A DNA stretch of 6,280 bases from an uncultured Muribaculaceae bacterium (GTDB lineage: Bacteria; Bacteroidota; Bacteroidia; Bacteroidales; Muribaculaceae): assembly GCA_947178235.1 (NCBI GenBank), contig CAMWXQ010000070.1:1-6280 (forward strand). Reading direction: 5' to 3'. Position 1 is the stretch's first letter. The number at the start of each line of letters is the position of its first letter. The notes beneath the pieces are model-generated. The model was not told the origin of the DNA, did not search any database, and saw only the letters and a list, made by a program, of their open reading frames with translations. Both the position numbers and the translations under genes were made by a program. This document shows, piece by piece, positions 6,009 to 6,280 of the stretch.

Positions 6009-6280
6009 GCAAATCTACGCCGTCGGCAGAATATCAGCTGCCGGATGGGTGGGTTTGGACATATTTTTTGTGAAAAGCGTTTACTTGCGCTTGATTCTTG
6101 GCAAACCTTGAAATCTGGCAGTTTCAAAAACCCTCATCGTCAAGGATGAAGTAACGGTAGATGTCCTTGGGTATGATAGCCATGCCCGGTGGGCGGGTGT
6201 ACCTCGGTGCATCCCCAGCGGTGCGTCATATATCATACGGCGTAGGCTCTGCGTTACTCGTTCTACGATGTGACGGCTAT
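6009..6280 (+). ncRNA. Putative structured 5' leader or small RNA, continuing past the right edge
   Basis: Downstream of the -7 element, several local hairpins can be drawn. CGGCAG (6024-6029) pairs with CTGCCG (6038-6043). TTGAAA (6108-6113) pairs with TTTCAA (6122-6127). TCATC (6134-6138) pairs with GATGA (6145-6149). GCCC (6184-6187) pairs with GGGC (6191-6194). A longer-range pairing joins GTATGATA (6171-6178) to TATCATAC (6231-6238). Stops in all three + frames over the first 150 nt argue against coding. An ATG at 6161 opens a 40-codon frame to the edge, but it has no recognisable protein character. I do not recognise an Rfam family with certainty. It may be a leader of a gene outside the window or a stand-alone RNA. 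Confidence 0.4.

Overview
The window looks like chromosomal DNA from a Bacteroidales bacterium, most likely a gut member such as a Muribaculaceae or a relative. Three things point there: promoters with the Bacteroidetes -33/-7 architecture (TTTG-N19-TAnnTTTG), a DnaG primase of Bacteroidetes type, and secreted BspA-like leucine-rich-repeat proteins with a tail resembling the C-terminal sorting domains of the type IX secretion system. Starts lack Shine-Dalgarno sequences and are preceded by A/T-rich DNA, as usual in this phylum. The family-level placement is an inference.

Layout. Bases 1-202 are intergenic, with perhaps the first codons of a gene leaving to the left. A six-helix HdeD/DUF308 membrane protein follows on the + strand (203-757). 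It meets the primase gene dnaG (minus, 3218-975) head-on. The 217-bp gap between them holds two GC-rich hairpins, then a small perfect palindrome, then a long inverted repeat (873-980) whose right arm supplies the last codon and stop of dnaG. dnaG has its own -7 promoter element so close to its ATG that the message is probably almost leaderless. Just upstream lies a strong 12-bp terminator hairpin that isolates dnaG from the genes behind it.

Behind dnaG, on the same strand, are two tandem paralogous secreted LRR proteins (5519-4488, then 4429-3356), 58 bp apart and probably one operon. They are transcribed from a consensus promoter at 5789-5759 after a leader of about 235 nt. Their signal peptides and repeats have clearly diverged, yet their last 72 residues are identical. 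Over 216 nt the DNA differs at only three synonymous sites, which points to recent gene conversion or module exchange of the sorting tail.

The right end (about 5990-6280) carries a + strand -7 element and a GC-richer stretch with several hairpins and a long-range 8-bp pairing, but no convincing reading frame. It is best read as a structured 5' leader or small RNA belonging to something beyond the edge. No tRNA, rRNA, CRISPR array or transposase gene was seen. The most interesting points are the identical sorting tails, the long inverted repeat fused to the end of dnaG, and the structured RNA candidate at the right edge.
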